Assembly (NCBI RefSeq): GCF_020216065.1
Contig: NZ_JAIWNA010000001.1
Span: forward strand, 558,001-622,000
Source of the DNA: Nocardia rosealba
GTDB lineage: Bacteria; Actinomycetota; Actinomycetes; Mycobacteriales; Mycobacteriaceae
Length of the DNA: 64,000 bases
Reading direction: 5' to 3'
How positions within the stretch are numbered: the stretch's first letter is position 1; each line of letters opens with the position of its first letter. A program made the position numbers and the translations under genes. The notes below the pieces were generated by a model. That model saw nothing but the letters and a program-made list of their open reading frames with translations. It did no database searches and was not told the DNA's origin. This document shows positions 33,531-43,002 of the stretch, piece after piece.

Positions 33531-36500
33531 GCTCGACCAGTTCGGTGACATCCGATTCCGACCCCCGAGCCACCGCCTCGGCGAAGTCCGCTTCGCCGAG
33601 GCTTCGGCGTGCCTGCTCCTCGATGCGGGCGGCGTCGGGCAGCGACAGGTCGGGCACGCCGCGTGTGACAGTGGCGGCACCGAGCAGCCGGGCGGCCTGC
33701 GCGGGTTGTTCGGCACGCAAGGCCAGATCCGCGATCCCGACCAGGATCTGGGCCAGCAGCGCCGCGTGACCGGCGCTCGATGCGGCGTGGAAGGCCGCGC
33801 GGTGGCTGGTACGTGCCTCGTCGAGATCGGCGGCGAGATAGCCGCGCAGATCGTGGGCCATGGCGCTGACCACCGGTTGCCCGGCCTCGTCGCCGAGCAG
33901 TTTCTGTGCCAGTTCCATCTGCTGCTGCGCGAGTACGGGTTCGCCACTCCACCTGGCCAATTCGGCGCGGACGAGCGCGACCTCGGCCAGCGAGGTCGGC
34001 CAGCCGGTGCGGTCCGCGCACTCCTGCGCGTGCGCCAACGCCGCCTCGCTCGCCTCACTGTCGTCGAGCAACCAGTACAGCTGGGCCTGGCGTGCGCGCA
34101 TCCGCACCACGGCCTCCAGCGTGCCGACCTCGGTGACCACCGCGATCGCCTCGTCGAAAAGCGCGCAGGCGGCATCGAATTCGCCGCGCATGGCCGTGCG
34201 GTTGGCCAGCTCGGTCAGCGCGAACGACATCCCCCAGCGCTCGCCGATGACACGGAATTCCGTGAGCGCCTGCTCCAGCAGTTCGTCGGCCGTACGACCC
34301 GGATGGCCGAGCACGGTGCGCAGCTTGCCCAGTTGCAGCCGGGCCAACGCGCGCACCCACGGATCGTCGTCGGAGAGCAGCGATTCGAACGCGGGCAGAT
34401 AGTGCTCGGGGCCGGCCAGGATGCGCTCCAGCGCACCGGCGAACCGCAGCGCGGGATGTCCGCCCCGGCTGTCGCGGCCGTATCGGTTGGCCTTGCGGAT
34501 CCATTCCCCGACCTCGTGTTCACCACTGCGACCGCCGCTGAGGAAGTGCACGACCAGGGCATACACCGTTGCCCGTGTCTCGTCGTCCACGTCGCCGGAC
34601 AGTTCGACGGCGGCCAGGAAGAACTCGGTGCCCTCGCCCTTATAGCCGGCCAGCCACCAGTACCAGCCCGCCGCGGCGGCCAGGTGCATCGCGGAATCGG
34701 CGTCGGCGGCGGCGAGGGCCGTGCGCATGGCGACCGCGAGGTTGTCGTGGTCGGCCTCGAGTACGGCGAGCCAGTCGAGCTGCTCGGCGCGGCGCAGGTG
34801 GGGTTCGGCGGTGGCCGCCAGGGTGATGAAGTGCGAGATGTGCGCTCGGCGTGCGGATTCGGCGTCGCCCGCCTCGTCGAGGCGTTCGGCCGCGTACTGC
34901 TTGATGGTCTCGAGCATGCGGTAGCGAGGCTGTGGATTCTCGGACACCGTGAGCAGCGACTTCTCGGTCAGCGTGGTGAGGTGTTCGAGCACCTCCCAGT
35001 CCTGCACCGTCGCACCGTCGGCGCAGACGTGTTCGGCCGCCTCGAGACTCGCACCGCCGGAGAACACCGCGAGCCTGCGCAGCACCGTCTTCTCCGCGTC
35101 CGACAGCAACTCCCAGCTCCAGTCGACCACCGCTCGCAAGGTGCGGTGCTGGGCGATCGCGGTGCGGCTGCCGCCGGTGAGCAGGCGGAACCGGTCGTCG
35201 AGGCGATGCGCGAGCTGCTCGAGCGACATGGTGCGCAGCCTCGCCGCCGCCAACTCGATCGCGAGGGGAATACCGTCCAGGGCCCGGCACACCCGGGCCA
35301 TCGTCGCCAAAGCCGTTGCATCCGAACCGAGGTCGCCGCGCACCGCACTCGCGCGGTCGCGCAGCAGGACGACGGCGGGGGACGACTCGATCGCCTGCGG
35401 GTCGGCGTTCTCCCGCGGCACCGTGAGCGGTGCGACCTGCCACAGCGCCTCGCCGGTGATGCCGAGCGGTTCCCGGCTCGTCGCCAGGATGCGCAGACCC
35501 GTGCACTCACCCAGGATCCGGTGGGCGAAGGTGGCGGCGGCCTCGATCACGTGCTCGCAGTTGTCGAGGATCAGCAGGGTTTCCCGGTCGCCGATGGCGG
35601 CGACGAGCCGGTCCATCGGTTCGGCGTTCGGGGTGTCGCCGATCAGGGCGTCGCGCCGGCCGAGTGCCGCGAAGGCCAGCTGAGCGAGGTCGCCGCTCGC
35701 GTCGGTGGCGGCGAGTTCTACCAGCCACGCGCCCTCGGGGAGGTCGTCGAGCATGGTGCGGGCGGCTTCCACCGCCAGCCGGGTCTTGCCCGAGCCGCCG
35801 GGGCCGGTGATCGTCGTGAGCCGATGTGTCGCAAGGAGTTCGCGCACCACGGCGATGTCGCCGTGCTTGCCGATATAGCTGGTGAGCTCGGCGCGCAGGT
35901 TCGTCGAGCGCTGCGCGGGCCGGGCGCCGACCTCGCCGCGCAGCAGCGCGACGTGCAACTCCGAAAGCTCCGGTGACGGGTCGACGCCGAGTTCGTCGGC
36001 CAGTGCCTCGCGGGTGCGCTGGTACACCACCAGCGCCTCGGCCCCGCGACCCGCCGCGCCGAGCGCGCGCATCAGCGCGGCAACCAGTCGCTCCTGAACC
36101 GGATGCCGCGCAACGACTTCGGTGAGCTCGGCGACGACCTCGGGGCCACGACCCAGCCGCACCTCGGCCTCGTACCGGTCCTCCATCGCGGCCAGGCGCA
36201 GTCCCCGGAAACGGGTGACCACCGGGTCGAACGGAGCGCTGTCGGCGACGTCCTGCAGGGGCTCGCCACGCCAGAGTTCTAGTGCCTCGCGCAGCAGTTC
36301 GGCCTGGCGCAGGTCGTCGGTGCCGCGCGCGTCGTCGAGTAGTCGTTCGAAGCGCACCGCGTCGACGGCGCCGGGATCGACGGCGAGACGGTACCCGCCC
36401 GCCTGCACCTCGAGTGAACCGTCGGGCAGCAGCCTGCGCAGCCGGGAAACCAACGCCTGCAAGGCATTCGCGGCATCGGCCGGGGGCTGTTCGTCCCAGA

Positions 36501-36657
36501 TCAGGTCGACGAGCCGGGTCTTGGGGATGGCGCGGCCCGGTTCCAGCGCGAGGGCGATGAGCAATGCCCGCAATCGAGCGCCGGGTATCGCTATCGATCC
36601 ACCGTCTGCTGTCCGGATCTCCAGCGGCCCGAGCATTCCGATCTGCACGTCGCCCAT
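33514..36657 (-). CDS. SARP-family regulator with NB-ARC ATPase and TPR region
   Basis: 1,047 residues. Winged helix (1-95; LGPLEIRTADGGSIAIPGARLRALLIALAL, LQALVSRLRRLLPDG), BTAD (~96-245), STAND/NB-ARC ATPase with P-loop GPGGSGKT (285-292), Walker B LLILDNCEH (361-369), RTSREP-like ATSREPLGI and GIPLAIELA (462-470), then ~450 residues of helical TPR-like repeats. AfsR-type STAND activator: ligand or protein sensing by the TPRs likely gates DNA binding. Flanked by the three GTCAG promoters, so probably their activator. Signal not deducible. Starts 70 bp from one of them. No sign of a frameshift. Confidence 0.92.
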   Translation of the reverse strand: MGDVQIGMLGPLEIRTADGGSIAIPGARLRALLIALALEPGRAIPKTRLVDLIWDEQPPADAANALQALVSRLRRLLPDGSLEVQAGGYRLAVDPGAVDAVRFERLLDDARGTDDLRQAELLREALELWRGEPLQDVADSAPFDPVVTRFRGLRLAAMEDRYEAEVRLGRGPEVVAELTEVVARHPVQERLVAALMRALGAAGRGAEALVVYQRTREALADELGVDPSPELSELHVALLRGEVGARPAQRSTNLRAELTSYIGKHGDIAVVRELLATHRLTTITGPGGSGKTRLAVEAARTMLDDLPEGAWLVELAATDASGDLAQLAFAALGRRDALIGDTPNAEPMDRLVAAIGDRETLLILDNCEHVIEAAATFAHRILGECTGLRILATSREPLGITGEALWQVAPLTVPRENADPQAIESSPAVVLLRDRASAVRGDLGSDATALATMARVCRALDGIPLAIELAAARLRTMSLEQLAHRLDDRFRLLTGGSRTAIAQHRTLRAVVDWSWELLSDAEKTVLRRLAVFSGGASLEAAEHVCADGATVQDWEVLEHLTTLTEKSLLTVSENPQPRYRMLETIKQYAAERLDEAGDAESARRAHISHFITLAATAEPHLRRAEQLDWLAVLEADHDNLAVAMRTALAAADADSAMHLAAAAGWYWWLAGYKGEGTEFFLAAVELSGDVDDETRATVYALVVHFLSGGRSGEHEVGEWIRKANRYGRDSRGGHPALRFAGALERILAGPEHYLPAFESLLSDDDPWVRALARLQLGKLRTVLGHPGRTADELLEQALTEFRVIGERWGMSFALTELANRTAMRGEFDAACALFDEAIAVVTEVGTLEAVVRMRARQAQLYWLLDDSEASEAALAHAQECADRTGWPTSLAEVALVRAELARWSGEPVLAQQQMELAQKLLGDEAGQPVVSAMAHDLRGYLAADLDEARTSHRAAFHAASSAGHAALLAQILVGIADLALRAEQPAQAARLLGAATVTRGVPDLSLPDAARIEEQARRSLGEADFAEAVARGSESDVTELVELTLAC

Positions 36658-36726
36658 TGTGCACCGGGCGGCCGGGCGATGCCCACCACAGCTGGTCGCC
36701 TGTCCGGATATGGTGTCCCCGGGTGC

Positions 36727-36769
36727 GTCAGGGTGGTGTCAGCTCCGTGTCAGCGCCGGTCGCGACAGT
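36727..36769 (+). promoter_or_regulatory. SARP-type promoter with GTCAG repeats, driving the DUF4097-like gene
   Basis: GTCAG at 36727-36731, 36738-36742 and 36749-36753 (11-bp period), 10 bp, GACAGT (36764-36769). It repeats the spacing at 31677-31805 exactly. Predicted transcription start is near 36777, giving a leader of ~30 nt with a GAGGAG RBS. It lies between the SARP gene and the DUF4097-like gene, so it could also feed back on the SARP gene. Confidence 0.8.
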
Positions 36770-36807
36770 ATGGTCATCAACCGAACGGATCCACCGAGGA
36801 GCACCCG

Positions 36808-37437
36808 ATGTACACCTTCGCCACCACCGCACCGGTCACCGTCAGCGTCGATGTCCTGTCGGCAGGCGTCACCGTCATCGCCTCCGACCGCACCGACGCC
36901 GTCGTCACCGTCGCACCGTCCGATCCGGGCAAGAAGGGCGACGTGCGTGTCGCCGAACAGACCGAGGTGAACTTCGCCGACGGCAAACTCACCGTGGTGA
37001 CGCCCAAGAGCTGGCGCACCCACAGCCCGTTCGGTGGCAACCCATCGATCGAACTGACCATCGAGGTGCCCACCGGCTCACACCTCACCGGGACGGCGGG
37101 GGTCGGGCAGCTGCGCGGCAACGGTGCGCTCGGCGCCTGCGACCTGACGATCTCCCTCGGCGACATCGTCCTCGAGCGCCCCGCGGGTCCGGTCACCGCC
37201 AAGGTCGCCAAGGGCGACATCCGCATCGGAGAGGTGACCAGCGGCGAGATCCGGGTGGAGACCTCCATGGGCGAGCTGGAGGTGGGCATCCGCCCCGGCA
37301 CCGCCGTGCAGCTCGAGACCGAGGCGACCGTCGGCGCCGTGCGCAACACGATCGTGCCGGTTGCACCCAACGGTCGATCGGTGCGCCTGCACGCGCGAAA
37401 TACCGTCGGGGACATCATCATCCGTCCCGCGGCCTGA
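36808..37437 (+). CDS. DUF4097-like beta-helix protein
   Basis: 209 residues with repeated short beta-strand patterns (LTISLGDIVLERPAGPVTAKVAKGDIRIGEVTSGEIRVETSMGELEVGI), the repetitive DUF4097/adhesin-like beta-helix fold. No signal peptide or TM segment, so it is probably cytoplasmic. ATG 36808 has GAGGAG upstream. Proteins of this kind often sit beside transporter or regulator genes; no activity is known to me. A GTCAG-type promoter precedes it, which ties it to the exporter and GtrA-like genes. Ends at a bidirectional terminator. Confidence 0.8.
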   Translation: MYTFATTAPVTVSVDVLSAGVTVIASDRTDAVVTVAPSDPGKKGDVRVAEQTEVNFADGKLTVVTPKSWRTHSPFGGNPSIELTIEVPTGSHLTGTAGVGQLRGNGALGACDLTISLGDIVLERPAGPVTAKVAKGDIRIGEVTSGEIRVETSMGELEVGIRPGTAVQLETEATVGAVRNTIVPVAPNGRSVRLHARNTVGDIIIRPAA

Positions 37438-37453
37438 CCGGCCGGGAGAACGA

Positions 37454-37486
37454 CGAAGCCCCCGTCCACGAGGAACGGGGGCTTCG
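37454..37486. terminator. Bidirectional terminator between DUF4097-like and MFS genes
   Basis: CGAAGCCCCCGT (37454-37465) and ACGGGGGCTTCG (37475-37486) pair perfectly with a 9-nt loop. It lies between convergent genes. Confidence 0.85.
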
Positions 37487-37497
37487 CGGGGAACAGG

Positions 37498-38988
37498 TCA
37501 GTTCTTGACCAGCTCCGGGGTTTCCTCCTCGGCGTCCTGCACCGCCGGGGCGGCGTGCGGGTCGGCCGCCGCGCGAGCGGGCAGCAACACCGCCATCGCG
37601 ATGACGATCAGGGCGAGGACGGCGGAGACACCGAAGGCCAGGCGCATGCCGTCCAGGCCCGCCGTCGCCGGGTCGGTGCCCGCGTCGATGAGCGAGGTAC
37701 TGCGCGCCGACATCACGGTGACCACCAGCGCGGTGCCGAAGGCCGCGGCCACCTGCTGCAGGGTGCCGAGCATCGAGCTGCCGTGCGAGTACAGGTTCAT
37801 CGGCAGGGCACCCAGGCCGAGGGTGAACACCGGGGTGAACGTGGCCGCCAGCGACACCATCATCAGGATGTGCAGGCCGAGCAGCTGCCAGTAGGGCATG
37901 TCCATCGAGATCTGGGTGAAGCCCGCCAGCGAGACGGTGATGCCGATCGAACCGGGGATCACCAGCACGCGCCCACCGAACTTGTCGAACAGCTTGCCGA
38001 CGGTCGGACCGAGCAGACCCATCGCCAGACCACCCGGCATCACCAGCAGACCGGTCTCCAGCGGGCTCAGGTGCCGCAGGTTCTGCAGGTACAGCGGCAG
38101 CAGGATCATCGAACCCATCATCGCCAGGAACGCGACCGACATCAGCACGAGCGCCTTGGTGTAGGTCCCCGCCAGCAGCACACGCAGGTCGAGCAGCGGA
38201 GTGCCGGTTCGCTGCAAGCGCATCTGACGCAGCGCGAACGCGGCGATCAGAGCCAGGCCGGCAGCGACGATCGCGATCGCGGTCGTGTAGTCGTCACCGT
38301 GGAACTTGCTCAGCCCGTACACCAGCCCACCGAAACCGAGCGCCGCCAACGCGACACTGAGCAGGTCGATGGCCCCGGCCTCCGGCTCGCCGACGTTCTC
38401 GAGCTGGCGAAGACCCAGCCAGGTGACGATGCCGGTGATCGGCAGCATCAGCACGAAGAGCAGTCGCCACGAGTCGATCTGGGGCACGCTGATCTGCAGC
38501 ACCAGGCCGGACACGACCGGACCCATCGCGGGCGCGACCGAGATGGCCAGGGTGACGTTGCCCATCACCCGGCCGCGATCCTTCTCCGCGACAACGGTCA
38601 TCAGCGTGGTCATCAGCAGCGGCATCATCACCGCGGTGCCACCGGCCTGGATGATCCGGCCGATGAGCAGCACGGCGAAGGTCGGCGCGACGGCCGAGAG
38701 CACGGTGCCCGCCATGAAGGTGGCCATCGCCGTGGCGTATGCCGTCCTGGTCGTCACCCGCTGCAGGAACCAGCCGGTGGTGGGGATGATCGCCGCCATG
38801 GTGAGCATGAACGCGGTGGACACCCACTGCGCGGCCACCTCGGTGACCTTCAGATCCTCCATCAGGCGGGGGATCGCGTTGATCATGATGGTCTCGTTGA
38901 GGATCACGACGAAGGTCGCGAGTACCAGGACCCGGATGACAGTGGGCGTCCGCTCCTTCGCGGCAGGTGCGGATATATCGGCTGGCAT
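37498..38988 (-). CDS. MFS multidrug exporter, DHA2 (EmrB/QacA) type
   Basis: 496 residues with about 14 hydrophobic segments. DHA2 features: TFVVILNETIMINAIPRLMEDLKV, QWVSTAFMLTMAAIIPTTGWFLQR, LLIGRIIQAGGTAVMMPLLMTTL, and GPVVSGLVL (motif C-like). It should export drugs or other amphiphiles by proton antiport. ATG 38988 has GGAGG 8 nt upstream; a longer start would add an unconserved leader. No GTCAG repeats were seen upstream, so it is probably outside the adjacent SARP regulon. Confidence 0.92.
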   Translation of the reverse strand: MPADISAPAAKERTPTVIRVLVLATFVVILNETIMINAIPRLMEDLKVTEVAAQWVSTAFMLTMAAIIPTTGWFLQRVTTRTAYATAMATFMAGTVLSAVAPTFAVLLIGRIIQAGGTAVMMPLLMTTLMTVVAEKDRGRVMGNVTLAISVAPAMGPVVSGLVLQISVPQIDSWRLLFVLMLPITGIVTWLGLRQLENVGEPEAGAIDLLSVALAALGFGGLVYGLSKFHGDDYTTAIAIVAAGLALIAAFALRQMRLQRTGTPLLDLRVLLAGTYTKALVLMSVAFLAMMGSMILLPLYLQNLRHLSPLETGLLVMPGGLAMGLLGPTVGKLFDKFGGRVLVIPGSIGITVSLAGFTQISMDMPYWQLLGLHILMMVSLAATFTPVFTLGLGALPMNLYSHGSSMLGTLQQVAAAFGTALVVTVMSARSTSLIDAGTDPATAGLDGMRLAFGVSAVLALIVIAMAVLLPARAAADPHAAPAVQDAEEETPELVKN

Positions 38989-39279
38989 TCGGGTAAACCT
39001 CCGGGGCGGGGAACGGCGGGTGTGCGGGCACCACAAGAAAGAAGACGGGGGCCGTCGGTCCAACTCATCGGGCGCGGGCAAGTATTCCGTTCACCACCGA
39101 CACAAATCATCTGGTTTTCCGGGCGCCGAGAGCTCGGCTATCGGCGGAAACAGCAGCTCACCAGCGCCTCGTAGGTCATCCGGCCAAGCCGCAGTGACCC
39201 TGGTCACCATCCGGTGGCGGTGTCGGCCGAGCGCGTGTGATTCCGTGTCGAACCCGCGAGCAGGGGGTATACCGGATCA
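38989..39279. other. Divergent promoter region, MFS exporter and mycolyltransferase
   Basis: 291 bp without a gene. It must hold promoters for both flanking genes. I saw no strong repeat or hairpin. Confidence 0.4.
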
Positions 39280-40206
39280 GTGACTACATCGAGGTTGTGG
39301 CTTGCTGTGGTGTGCGCGATCGTTGCTGTTGTCGGCGCGGGCCGGGCGACAGCCGATCCGGGGGCTCATGTGACGGGGGAGGCGCCCTTAGGTGGGCGGG
39401 CCGCCCAGATCGACGTGTACTCGCCCGCGATGGGGCGGGTCGTGCAGAACAAGGTGATCAAGGCGGCAGGCGCGGGTGCGCCGACGCTGTACCTGCTCAC
39501 GGGTGCGGGCGGTGGCGCCGACGGCATCTCCTGGTGGGACAACACCGATGTGCGGCACTTCTTCGCCGACAAGTTCGTCAATGTGGTGATGCCCGTCGGT
39601 GGTGCGTTCACCCTGTACACCGACTGGATCTCCGACGATCCCGCCGTCGGGCGCGTGCGGTGGGAGACCTACCTGACCGAGGAACTGCCCGGCGTGATCG
39701 ACGGCGCGCTCGGCACCAACGGCCGCAACGCCATCGCCGGTGTGTCGATGAGCGCGGCGTCGGCGCTGGATCTGGCGATCCAGGGCGGCCCGAGGTTCTC
39801 GGCGGTCGCGGCGCTGAGCGGATGCCCGTGGGCGGCCGACCCGATGGGTATCGCGATGGCGAGCGCCCAGGCCGTGCGCGGCGGCGGCAACCCGGGCAAC
39901 ATGTGGGGCGTGCCGGGCGGACCCACCTGGCGCGAGCACGACGTGTTCGCCAATGCTGGTCGGCTCGCGGGCAAGTCGATCTTCCTCGCCGCGGCGACAG
40001 GCGCACCGGGCGCCGCCGACCGTGGTCTGCCGATGCCGCCGCTCGAGAGCATCGCGGGTGCCTGCACGGCTGCCTTCGCCGGGCGCCTCGCCCAGCTGGG
40101 CATTCCGGCCGTGCACGTGCACCGGCCGACCGGTTCGCACACCTGGGGTCAGTTCGAGGCCGACCTGCACGAAGCCTGGCCGCACCTGGCCGCCGCGATC
40201 AGCTGA
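39280..40206 (+). CDS. Secreted mycolyltransferase, antigen 85 family
   Basis: 308 residues. Signal peptide (LWLAVVCAIVAVVGAGRATA, cleaved near ATA-DPG). Antigen-85-like alpha/beta hydrolase: VYSPAMGRVVQNKV, LLTGAGGGADGISWWDNTD, catalytic Ser in GVSMSAASALDLAI, and C-terminal His in PTGSHTWGQFEADL. It transfers mycolic acids to trehalose or arabinogalactan, and supports a mycolate-containing host. GTG 39280; the stop overlaps the convergent gene by 8 bp. Substrate specificity is not known. Confidence 0.9.
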   Translation: MTTSRLWLAVVCAIVAVVGAGRATADPGAHVTGEAPLGGRAAQIDVYSPAMGRVVQNKVIKAAGAGAPTLYLLTGAGGGADGISWWDNTDVRHFFADKFVNVVMPVGGAFTLYTDWISDDPAVGRVRWETYLTEELPGVIDGALGTNGRNAIAGVSMSAASALDLAIQGGPRFSAVAALSGCPWAADPMGIAMASAQAVRGGGNPGNMWGVPGGPTWREHDVFANAGRLAGKSIFLAAATGAPGAADRGLPMPPLESIAGACTAAFAGRLAQLGIPAVHVHRPTGSHTWGQFEADLHEAWPHLAAAIS

Positions 40207-42415
40207 CCGCGACGTGGGCGCGCTCGGCGGTCGGCTCCTCGATCGCCGGTTCGTCCTCGCGCCGGTACCACCAGTGCAGCGCAGCGATCCCGAGCACGGC
40301 GAGCAGTGCCGCCGTGAGGCTGATCGACAGGCCGGGCGGTCGCCAGGTGATGGTGAGCTCGGCATTGTGCGTGCCGGGCGGAATGTCGACGGCGAGGAAG
40401 GTGCCAGCCACCGCGCGGGTGGGGATCTCGCTCGGGCCGAGGGTGGCCGTGTAGCCGGGCCAGGCCAGGCGTGAGAACACGATCCGTCCGCCGGTGCCGG
40501 AGGAGACGGTCGCGCGGTTGGTGAGCCCGGCCTCCTGCATCACCGTGGCGTGGACACCGGATTCGTGCGCGATCATGTCGCCGGGGGAGGGCAGTGGATT
40601 CACGCGTTCCAGCACCCAGATCTGGTGCTCGTGGCCGGGGTAGCGGACGAACGCCCAGCCAGGGGGTGCGGGTTTGTCGCCCGCGTCCGGGTACTGCGCG
40701 CGTTGCAGCACAACGCGATCCAGTCGCATCAGGTCGACGATCGGTGTGTCGGTCGATGGTTCGACAGCGAACACCCGGCGATAGGCGTCCGGGCAGGTAC
40801 CACCGTCCCACGCCATGCACAGCAGTCCCGCGAAGGCGGCGTGCCCGACAGGTGTGTACCCGTTCACGTACTGCAGGCCCATGTTCTTGGCATAGCTGCC
40901 GAGCGCGATCGATCCGTAAGTGCCTGCGAGCGTGCGTTCCTCGTCGCGCACCGCGATGCGGTCGGCCAATTGCAAAGTGCGCCCGCCGAAATCGGGGAAG
41001 GCGGCCAGCATCTCCGAGCGCCGCTCCGGGAACCCGTAGGACAGTGGGGTTTCGGGAGCCGCGGCGACCTGGGCGAACGCGATGGGCATCGTCGCGGCGA
41101 TCATCGCCACCGCCGCGGCGGCCACGCCACGATGGCGCGCGAGCCACAGCGCGCCCGCGCCCATCGCCACGACCACGACGACCGCGAGCACATGCCGGAC
41201 CACGAGTTCCGGTGCGGCCGAGAAGGACCGGATGAACAGCAGCCCGATCAACGCGCCCGCCGCCGCGTACCGCCGCCGCGACGAGGCGAACACCCCGTAC
41301 CTGCTGAGCAGCACACAGACGAGCACGAGCACGGCGATGGCGAGCATCGGCAGCACCCGTGCGGGCCAGCGCAGCGGGCCGATCGCGCCCGGTCCCGCCG
41401 TCCACATCAGCGTCGCCACCCCGAACAGGGCGATGCCGCTCCACTCGCTCGCCGTCTTCGCCGCCGCCTTCCAATCGATGAAGGCCAGCGCCGGAATCAC
41501 GAACCACGCGATGTAGACCATCGGCAGTGGCTGCACATGTCCCCACCACGCGGTGAACGCCGGAACCGTGCTGGGCAGACTGGCATTGAGCGATTCCGAC
41601 CACGGCACCGTGAGGAACGGATCGTTGTGGATGGTCGAGACGTCGCCGCGCCAGGTGGCCTGGGACGACAGCAGCAGCGGCAGATTCGCGATCAGCGAGG
41701 CCAGCGCGGCGAGACCGGCGGCGGTCAGCATCCGCAGCACCGGCACCCACTTGCGCTGGTACAGGTACTCCCCGGCGGCTACGGCCACGATCATCAGCGC
41801 GGCCTCGACCGCCGGGAAGACGTATTGGATCGTCAGCGCCAGGTACAGGAACACGAACAGCGGGATCGGGCCGGATCGTTTGCGCGCGTAGAGCACCGCC
41901 GAGGCCCAGGCGTGCACGAGCCACGCGGTGCCCGTCTGGGAGGTGAACCAGCTCGCCTCGTCGAAGAACAGGAACCAGCCGCTGAAGGGGAACGCCACCC
42001 CGGCCAGTGCCGCCCACGGCGCCCGCGCGCCGTAGGCCAGGCAGATGCGGAACACGCCGAGCGCCGCGATCGCGGAGAACACGAACTTCACGGCCGTCGC
42101 GTAGCCGGCCAGATTGTCGAACGAGGGCGCGAGCAGATACACCAGCAGCTGGGCCGGGTTGTAGAGCCCGGCCTCCTCGAGGCTGTAGTTGCCCGCCATC
42201 CATTCCCACGGGACCATCGCCGGGAACCGGCCGGCGCGCAGTTCGGCGCCGAGCAGCTGCCACATCGGCACGTACTGCGCCTCGGTATCGTCGGTGTAGA
42301 AATGGCGCGCGTCGCCCAGCAACACCGCGATGTACCCCGCCAGGACCGCGACAACGACAAGTCCTGCCCACCGCATCACTTGTTTTCGCGGTTCGAGCGC
42401 CGCGCGTACCCACAC
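40199..42415 (-). CDS. Large polytopic membrane protein, YfhO-like
   Basis: 738 residues. About 11-12 TM segments in the first ~430 residues, an extracytoplasmic domain (~440-690), and a final TM (SISLTAALLAVLGIAALHWW). The early loop DARHFYTDDTEAQYVPMWQLLGAELRAG and the later domain recall YfhO and GT-C-like proteins that transfer sugars from polyprenyl-phosphate donors. Convergent 8-bp overlap with the mycolyltransferase gene. GTG 42415 start; an internal ATG 13 residues later (MRWAGLVV) is possible. Exact reaction unknown. Confidence 0.75.
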   Translation of the reverse strand: MWVRAALEPRKQVMRWAGLVVVAVLAGYIAVLLGDARHFYTDDTEAQYVPMWQLLGAELRAGRFPAMVPWEWMAGNYSLEEAGLYNPAQLLVYLLAPSFDNLAGYATAVKFVFSAIAALGVFRICLAYGARAPWAALAGVAFPFSGWFLFFDEASWFTSQTGTAWLVHAWASAVLYARKRSGPIPLFVFLYLALTIQYVFPAVEAALMIVAVAAGEYLYQRKWVPVLRMLTAAGLAALASLIANLPLLLSSQATWRGDVSTIHNDPFLTVPWSESLNASLPSTVPAFTAWWGHVQPLPMVYIAWFVIPALAFIDWKAAAKTASEWSGIALFGVATLMWTAGPGAIGPLRWPARVLPMLAIAVLVLVCVLLSRYGVFASSRRRYAAAGALIGLLFIRSFSAAPELVVRHVLAVVVVVAMGAGALWLARHRGVAAAAVAMIAATMPIAFAQVAAAPETPLSYGFPERRSEMLAAFPDFGGRTLQLADRIAVRDEERTLAGTYGSIALGSYAKNMGLQYVNGYTPVGHAAFAGLLCMAWDGGTCPDAYRRVFAVEPSTDTPIVDLMRLDRVVLQRAQYPDAGDKPAPPGWAFVRYPGHEHQIWVLERVNPLPSPGDMIAHESGVHATVMQEAGLTNRATVSSGTGGRIVFSRLAWPGYTATLGPSEIPTRAVAGTFLAVDIPPGTHNAELTITWRPPGLSISLTAALLAVLGIAALHWWYRREDEPAIEEPTAERAHVAVS

Positions 42416-42558
42416 GAGCGCGGGAGCTTAGGGCATGGAGGTGAATCGGACAATGCCCCGCGTGGTGATGGACGTTTGACCAGCTCAGCTGTGGTTAGGT
42501 GGGGTCGACCGATGTTGATAGCATGGCGCAACCGTGCCGACCTTCGAGAGAGTCATCA

Positions 42559-43002
42559 ATGCAGTTCGAAATCGTCGAGCGGGACGAGACCTGGGTGGCC
42601 GGTTTGCCGGTCCGCAGTCCCAAACGCGCACTCGGTAAGCTGCGCGACCACGACCTCGAAGCCGCCTGGTCGGCGGTCCTGCACCAGGATCTCGGCGGCC
42701 CCCTGGCCAGCGCCTACACCGATTTCAGCGGCGAGCTGGGCACCTACAACACCCAGATCGTCGGCTATCAGTGCGATTCGCTCGACCAGGTCACTCGTGG
42801 CCATCTCGCCGCCCGGCTCCCGCGCGGCGCCTACGCCCGCTTCTCCTCGGTCGGTAACTTTCCCCAGGTGATGACGGATCTGTGGACCCAGATCGCCTAC
42901 GCCGAGGAACACAACCAGATCAAACGCACCTTCACCGGCGATTTCGAGTGCTACCCGCACGCGTACAAGATCGACCTGTACCTGGCGGTCGATCCGCGAT
43001 GA
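42559..43002 (+). CDS. GyrI-like effector-binding protein 1
   Basis: 147 residues of the GyrI/AraC-effector-binding fold without DNA-binding domain (MQFEIVERDETWVAGLPVRSP, then LPRGAYARFSSVGNFPQVMTDLWTQIAYA and a CYPHAYKIDLYLAV C-terminus). Such proteins bind small hydrophobic ligands; some hydrolyse or sequester toxins. It overlaps the next gene by ATGA; the two are related and probably function together. No regulator of the family is adjacent. Confidence 0.85.
   Translation: MQFEIVERDETWVAGLPVRSPKRALGKLRDHDLEAAWSAVLHQDLGGPLASAYTDFSGELGTYNTQIVGYQCDSLDQVTRGHLAARLPRGAYARFSSVGNFPQVMTDLWTQIAYAEEHNQIKRTFTGDFECYPHAYKIDLYLAVDPR

Noticed and set aside
33493..35976. 827-residue open frame on the plus strand
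   Set aside because: Antisense to the SARP/NB-ARC regulator, with low-complexity Arg/Gly/His composition and no motif.
40550..42871. 773-residue open frame on the plus strand
   Set aside because: Antisense to the YfhO-like gene and running through the start of the GyrI-like gene; no recognisable domain.
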